The notes under the pieces: generated by a model
What the model was told of the DNA's origin: nothing
The model's input: only the letters and a program-made list of their open reading frames with translations
Databases searched by the model: none
Shown here: positions 63,750-64,000 of the stretch, one piece after another
Numbering within the stretch: position 1 is the first letter of the stretch
Layout: each line of letters starts with the position of its first letter
Translations under genes and position numbers: made by a program
From: JBQTGK01 sp052400665
Lineage (GTDB): Bacteria; Bacteroidota; Bacteroidia; Bacteroidales; Marinifilaceae
Assembly (NCBI GenBank): GCA_052400665.1
Contig: JBQTGK010000013.1
DNA: 64,000 nt
Reading direction: 5' to 3' (one strand)

Positions 63750-64000
63750 ATGAAAGGTAAACTTTTTTTAATCCCAACCACATTGGGCGATTCTGAAATC
63801 GATCAGGTAATTCCAAATCCGATACAAGAGTTAATTCCGGATATCAAACATTTTATTGTTGAAAACATAAGAACAACAAGGCGTTACCTTAAAAAAGTCA
63901 ATCGCGAAATTAACATCGACGAACTTAGCTTTTATGAGTTGAACAAACACACTTCACCAGATGATATTTCGGGATATTTAAACGCCCTAAAAGATCATGA
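63750..64000 (+). CDS. Tetrapyrrole-methylase/RsmI-like SAM methyltransferase (5' part)
   Basis: The first 83 residues are visible, and the frame is open at the window end. The start MKGKLFLIPTTLGD and the NIRTTRRYLKKVN segment are typical of the RsmI/YraL-like tetrapyrrole-methylase superfamily found in Bacteroidota. These proteins are annotated as 16S rRNA 2'-O-methyltransferases or SAM-dependent methyltransferases. The SAM-binding region lies mostly outside the window, so the exact function is not certain. Confidence 0.75.
   Translation, partial: MKGKLFLIPTTLGDSEIDQVIPNPIQELIPDIKHFIVENIRTTRRYLKKVNREINIDELSFYELNKHTSPDDISGYLNALKDH

Overview
The window is low-GC DNA from a marine-type Bacteroidota. 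The clues are a repeat-rich secreted adhesin, TAnnTTTG promoter elements, many Bacteroidota-style lipoprotein signals, TPR/LuxR membrane regulators and a long run of sulfatases and glycoside hydrolases. Marinilabiliales/Marinifilaceae is a reasonable guess. The flavodoxin-ferredoxin protein and the fused aconitase-type enzymes would suit a facultative or strict anaerobe, but no rRNA or marker gene here proves this.

Bases 1-4985 (minus) carry the N-terminal 1661 residues of a giant surface protein that runs off the left edge. It has a signal peptide, a duplicated block of about 320 residues and then at least eleven 70-residue Ig-like units (210-bp tandem repeats). Bases 5311-31441 are mostly housekeeping and stress genes: RluF, a beta-carbonic anhydrase, an orphan hybrid histidine kinase, a CNNM/CorC-type protein, PBP1C with an alpha-2-macroglobulin lipoprotein, and an ECF sigma factor followed by a membrane coiled-coil protein and a secreted protein. 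RhlE and a TetR-controlled redox/carbonyl-stress cluster follow, in which two promoters share the same operator. Then come an EFR1-type flavodoxin-ferredoxin protein, two identical tRNA-Arg(UCU) genes and two tandem fused aconitase-superfamily enzymes.

Bases 32901-61761 are a polysaccharide-utilisation region. It encodes six secreted S1-type sulfatases, two GH28, two GH29, one GH127-like, one GH43-like, one GH2 and one unassigned probable beta-propeller enzyme. It is arranged as a minus-strand operon (GH28-GH29-GH127-GH28-sulfatase), a plus-strand operon (sulfatase-sulfatase-GH43-sulfatase) closed by a terminator, a second plus-strand operon (GH2-sulfatase-propeller-GH29) closed by another, and a lone sulfatase. 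Two unusual membrane-anchored regulators sit among them. One has two LamG-like periplasmic domains, one membrane helix and a cytoplasmic winged-helix/BTAD (SARP-like) output. The other has periplasmic TPRs, one membrane helix and a LuxR-like HTH. There is no SusC/SusD pair, polysaccharide lyase, sulfatase-maturing enzyme or sugar-catabolic gene in the window, so uptake, maturation and downstream metabolism must be encoded elsewhere. The enzyme set points to a sulfated, branched polysaccharide with galactose-type, fucose- or L-galactose-type and possibly uronic or arabinose-type residues; the exact substrate is not decided by the sequence.

The right end holds a PhnP-like metallo-hydrolase, a BASS-type transporter and the start of a tetrapyrrole-methylase/RsmI-like methyltransferase cut by the window edge.
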